Positions 36,653-39,354 of a stretch of DNA of 39,354 nt are shown piece after piece. The notes under the pieces were generated by a model, which did not search any database, had not been told where the DNA came from, and saw only the letters and a list, made by a program, of their open reading frames with translations. This DNA is from Chitinispirillaceae bacterium (GTDB lineage Bacteria; Fibrobacterota; Chitinivibrionia; Chitinivibrionales; Chitinispirillaceae): positions 1 through 39,354 of the forward strand of contig JAFGHA010000002.1 in the NCBI GenBank assembly GCA_016930275.1, read 5' to 3'. The number at the start of each line of letters is the position of its first letter. The stretch's first letter is position 1. Position numbers and translations under genes: made by a program.

Positions 36653-37349
36653 CCTGAGACACCAGCGAGGAAAGCGCCTCCTCCCGCGAGGAATACAATG
36701 GAATGATCGTTCCGATATTGAGGGTTTCCAGAAGGTCGCTAACAATGAAAGCAGCCCCGCAGATTCCCATGCTCCCACCCGTCGTGGTAAGGAGATTGTT
36801 CATACGCAGCAGAGCGCTGATACTCAGACTGTCGATAAAAGAAAGCTCTTCCAGATCCAGCAGCACTTTTTTCGAACGGGAAAGCGACAGAAGAAGCCGC
36901 TGCTTGAAGATACTCGATCCGACCGGGTGACTCATCACCCCGCTCAGGTGAAATATCTCCACCTCTCCGACCGGTTCCGGTGTTATCTGCAGCTTGACAT
37001 CATAGGCAGGTTCGAAAAAATTGACCGTTGCGGTAATGATTTTCTCACCCCGTTCGATGGTGAAAATCCGGTCGAGCCCCGTCTGGTTGAACAGTTGCGT
37101 CAGTGTTTCGTTGAGATTGCGAAGTCGGAGCGGTACCTGCCGTGCGTGCGCTTCCTTGGCTACCGATACCAGCGTTCCGATACCGTTGCTGTCGATAAGT
37201 TCGGTGACCGAGAAATCCAGCACCAGCATCGCGGGTACCGCTTGCCCGTACAACCGTGCGATTTCCGCGGCAACCGTCTTCACTTCCGTCCCGGTACAAT
37301 GGCGCGGAATCGCCAGCGTAAACGTTCCGGTGTGCTCTTCAATCTGCAT
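36645..37349 (-). CDS. Tandem double-STAS-domain protein
   Basis: Two STAS domains lie in 234 residues. Domain 1 (~1-105) has MLVLDFSVTELIDSNGIGTL with an intact Asp-Ser. Domain 2 (~125-230) has VLLDLEELSFIDSLSISALL, also with Asp-Ser. Both could be phosphorylated by an RsbW-like kinase such as the receiver-HATPase encoded at 26233-27159. The gene begins 10 nt after the mutL stop and overlaps mtaB, so it belongs to the mutL-mtaB run. Confidence 0.88.
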   Translation of the reverse strand: MQIEEHTGTFTLAIPRHCTGTEVKTVAAEIARLYGQAVPAMLVLDFSVTELIDSNGIGTLVSVAKEAHARQVPLRLRNLNETLTQLFNQTGLDRIFTIERGEKIITATVNFFEPAYDVKLQITPEPVGEVEIFHLSGVMSHPVGSSIFKQRLLLSLSRSKKVLLDLEELSFIDSLSISALLRMNNLLTTTGGSMGICGAAFIVSDLLETLNIGTIIPLYSSREEALSSLVSQDG

Positions 37350-37359
37350 GGGGGTTCTC

Positions 37360-39231
37360 CTACCTTAAAAATCGTCTCGTCAACTCATCAACCGACATGC
37401 GAATCAGTGTCGGACGTCCGTGCGGACAGGTGTAAGGATTTTCAGTTGCAAACAATGTATTGAGCAGCGCATTCATCTCTTCCTGTGAAAGTTTCTGCCC
37501 GGCCTTGATTGCCGCACCGCAGGCGAATGCCGCGGCGAACCGCTTGCGCGGTTCCGAAAAATCCTCGGGGTTGCGGCCTTCCAGCAGATACCGCACCATC
37601 TCCCTCAGCGTGGACTCGACACTGCCATCCTTGAGAAATGCCGGAATGGCGCTGATCGACACCGCCTTCCCGCCGAAATCAGCTATCTCAAAGCCGAACC
37701 GGGTAAAATGTTCCATCCCGGAATCGACGATTCCCTTCTCCGCAGGTGAAAGTTCCACGACAACCGGGAAGAGCAGCTGCTGCACCGTCTGCCGGAATTC
37801 ACTGTCTTTCATCGCCTGCTCGTAAAGGATGCGCTCATGCGCCGCATGCTGGTCGATCAGCAGGATACCGTTCTTGATCGGTGCAAGAATGAACATCGCG
37901 TGAATCTGATAGCATGGAATGAGATCCCACATTTTTTCGGGAGCATCACCGGATAATTGTACCGCGGTAGTATTCGCGCGGTCAACCTCTTTCTCGACAC
38001 GATATCCCTCGGGAAAGGCGAGAATTGTCTGCGGTTTTTCTTCATTATCGTCCTCGGTACCCCTGTTATCCTGGTACCCCATGAACGATCCGGGCTCTCC
38101 GACGGAAGAATTCCGGCGCAATCGGTCGAAAAGATCAGGTTGACGCGACTGATGATCCGGAGTCGATTCCTCCGCTACTGATTCCAATGTAAACGGTACT
38201 TCCCCGGCGGTAAACGCCCCGGAACCTACCATTACTCCGGCGATTCCCTCTTTTACCGTCGAGAAAACGAAACTGAAGATTTCCCGTTCATTGTCGAACT
38301 TGATCAGCTGTTTTGTCGGATGCACATTGACATCGATGCGGGAGGGATCGATCGTTAAAAAACAGAAAAAAGCACAGCGCTGGTTATGCCCCAGATACTG
38401 CGAGAACGCTTCCCGTATCGAGTATTGCACCGAGTCGTTGTTGATACGACGCAAATTGACGTACAGGCTCTGAAAACGGGGACGCTCCTGCAGTTTTTCC
38501 GGAGAAGAAACGTACACCACCGCTTCCATATTCTCCCGAATACCTTTACACTCGATGAGCGATGATGCATAGCCGGTCCCGGTAATTTCGGCGATACGAT
38601 CGATACAACGGTCAACCACCGGCAGATCGAAGATACTTTTTCCATCCATCCGGAGCGTGAAATGAACGGAGGGAAAAGGAATGACCAGCTGTTCGAGCAT
38701 TCTGACAATTGCGAGATGCTCTCCGCGACGGGTTTTCATGAACTTTTTTCGGGCTGGAACGTTGAAAAAAAGATCCTTCACCGTAACGGTCGTTCCCCGC
38801 CGATGCGGATGCGGGAGGAGTTCATTTCCCTGCTCACCGCCTTCATTTTCAAGCAGATAACCTTCACCACTCTCATCGCATGCGGAAACAACCGACATTC
38901 TGCTTACCGCGGCGACACTCCCGAGGGCTTCACCCCGAAAGCCGAATGTTCCGATCGCAAAAAGATCATCCGCATCACGGATCTTGCTGGTGGCATGTCG
39001 TAACATGCTTTTACGCAGATCCGGTTGCGACATACCGTCTCCGTTATCCGTGATCCGTATAATCGAAAAACCGGCGTCCTCGACAGATATGTCGATTTTG
39101 GTGGCGCCAGCATCGATGCTGTTCTCCACGAGTTCTTTTATAACTGCGGCAGGACGTTCCACAACCTCACCGGCTGCAATTTTTTCAATAACCGACGATG
39201 AGAGAACTTCTATTGAATGAGGATCGTGCAT
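37360..39231 (-). CDS. mutL: DNA mismatch repair protein MutL with endonuclease motif
   Basis: The N-terminal GHKL ATPase has KIAAGEVVERPAAVIKELVE, ENSIDAG, TDNGDGM and GTFGFRGEAL. The C-terminal domain contains DQHAAHERILYE, fitting the DQHA(X)2E(X)4E endonuclease motif, together with ACGAAIKAGQ and CPHGRP. It is therefore a nicking-type MutL, as in bacteria lacking MutH. At 623 residues it has normal length. There is no clear Shine-Dalgarno at the ATG (39231), but no other start precedes the conserved N-terminus within the frame. It is 34 nt downstream of tRNA-Leu. Confidence 0.97.
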   Translation of the reverse strand: MHDPHSIEVLSSSVIEKIAAGEVVERPAAVIKELVENSIDAGATKIDISVEDAGFSIIRITDNGDGMSQPDLRKSMLRHATSKIRDADDLFAIGTFGFRGEALGSVAAVSRMSVVSACDESGEGYLLENEGGEQGNELLPHPHRRGTTVTVKDLFFNVPARKKFMKTRRGEHLAIVRMLEQLVIPFPSVHFTLRMDGKSIFDLPVVDRCIDRIAEITGTGYASSLIECKGIRENMEAVVYVSSPEKLQERPRFQSLYVNLRRINNDSVQYSIREAFSQYLGHNQRCAFFCFLTIDPSRIDVNVHPTKQLIKFDNEREIFSFVFSTVKEGIAGVMVGSGAFTAGEVPFTLESVAEESTPDHQSRQPDLFDRLRRNSSVGEPGSFMGYQDNRGTEDDNEEKPQTILAFPEGYRVEKEVDRANTTAVQLSGDAPEKMWDLIPCYQIHAMFILAPIKNGILLIDQHAAHERILYEQAMKDSEFRQTVQQLLFPVVVELSPAEKGIVDSGMEHFTRFGFEIADFGGKAVSISAIPAFLKDGSVESTLREMVRYLLEGRNPEDFSEPRKRFAAAFACGAAIKAGQKLSQEEMNALLNTLFATENPYTCPHGRPTLIRMSVDELTRRFLR

Positions 39232-39265
39232 CCGGATATTCTGAAATCAGCTATGGAGGTGAGAT

Positions 39266-39351
39266 TGGTGCGGAAGGGGGGACTTGAACCCCCACAGGCT
39301 TGCACCCACTAGCTCCTGAAACTAGCGTGTCTACCATTCCACCACTTCCGC
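39266..39351 (-). tRNA. tRNA-Leu (anticodon CAG)
   Basis: An 86-nt cloverleaf: the acceptor stem GCGGAAG pairs with CTTCCGC, discriminator A, and the CCA end is encoded. The anticodon loop TTCAGGA lies in a CTAGT/GCTAG stem and reads CUG codons. A long variable arm and GGTTCAAGTCC-type T arm are present, as expected for a class II tRNA-Leu. Confidence 0.95.
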
Positions 39352-39354
39352 AAA

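Noticed and set aside
36653..36778. N-terminal extension of mtaB
   Set aside because: It overlaps the STAS gene extensively and lacks family similarity; the ATG at 36652 gives the expected start.
36594..37463. 289-residue plus-strand ORF
   Set aside because: Antisense to the double-STAS gene and flanks; no protein-family features.

Overview
The window looks like chromosome from a Gram-negative bacterium. A PorV-like outer-membrane barrel, two secreted proteins ending in type-IX-like C-terminal tails, a signal-peptide barrel protein and very large Ig-repeat surface proteins suggest the FCB group, with Fibrobacterota/Chitinivibrionia as my best guess. This is inference; no rRNA is present. Base composition is moderate, genes are tightly packed, and TTG starts with good Shine-Dalgarno sequences occur at several genes. 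I see no CRISPR array, insertion sequence, prophage or origin.

Layout. 1-4773 (-) is the N-terminal 1591 codons of a giant Ig/cadherin-like repeat protein that runs off the left edge. A long, structured intergenic region (4774-5448) separates it from a divergent 979-residue protein that fuses a PorV-like barrel, a metal-site-less UshA-like phosphatase fold and a TolB-like propeller. 8395-11621 (-) holds a gingipain-like C25 protease, tgt and an Smr-domain gene. 11870-14245 (+) encodes a double CaiB/BaiF CoA-transferase. 14305-16330 (-) has a receiver-like protein and a secreted beta-helix protein. 16642-18166 (+) is a glycosyltransferase gene interrupted at an 11-G tract. 18170-20229 (-) is an overlapping pair, a pseudouridine synthase and a PDZ/radical-SAM DUF512 protein. 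20485-24762 (+) encodes a Big_1-type surface protein and an outer-membrane barrel protein.

24848-27159 (-) is a regulatory cluster: a tiny secreted protein, a STAS protein, a receiver lacking its phosphoacceptor, and a receiver-HATPase fusion. 27419-30468 (+) carries a GT-A-like protein of unknown role, a membrane-anchored degenerate STAS protein overlapping tsaD, and a 49-residue membrane protein. 30539-33219 (-) carries an AI-2E-family permease, a cyclic-nucleotide-binding protein and ftsY. 33486-39231 (-) is a compact run mutL, double STAS, mtaB, HDOD, HDOD, preceded by tRNA-Leu(CAG).

How it fits together. Housekeeping genes (tgt, tsaD, mtaB, rluB-like, tRNA-Leu for translation; mutL; ftsY) are interspersed with signalling genes: four STAS domains at three loci, one HATPase switch kinase, three receivers, two HDOD proteins and one cNMP sensor. 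This is consistent with a partner-switching network. The other theme is cell-surface construction. The most unusual items are the barrel/pseudo-phosphatase/propeller fusion with its structured leader, the poly-G glycosyltransferase, the receiver lacking its phosphoacceptor beside a receiver-HATPase, and the regular two-module repeat of the giant surface protein.
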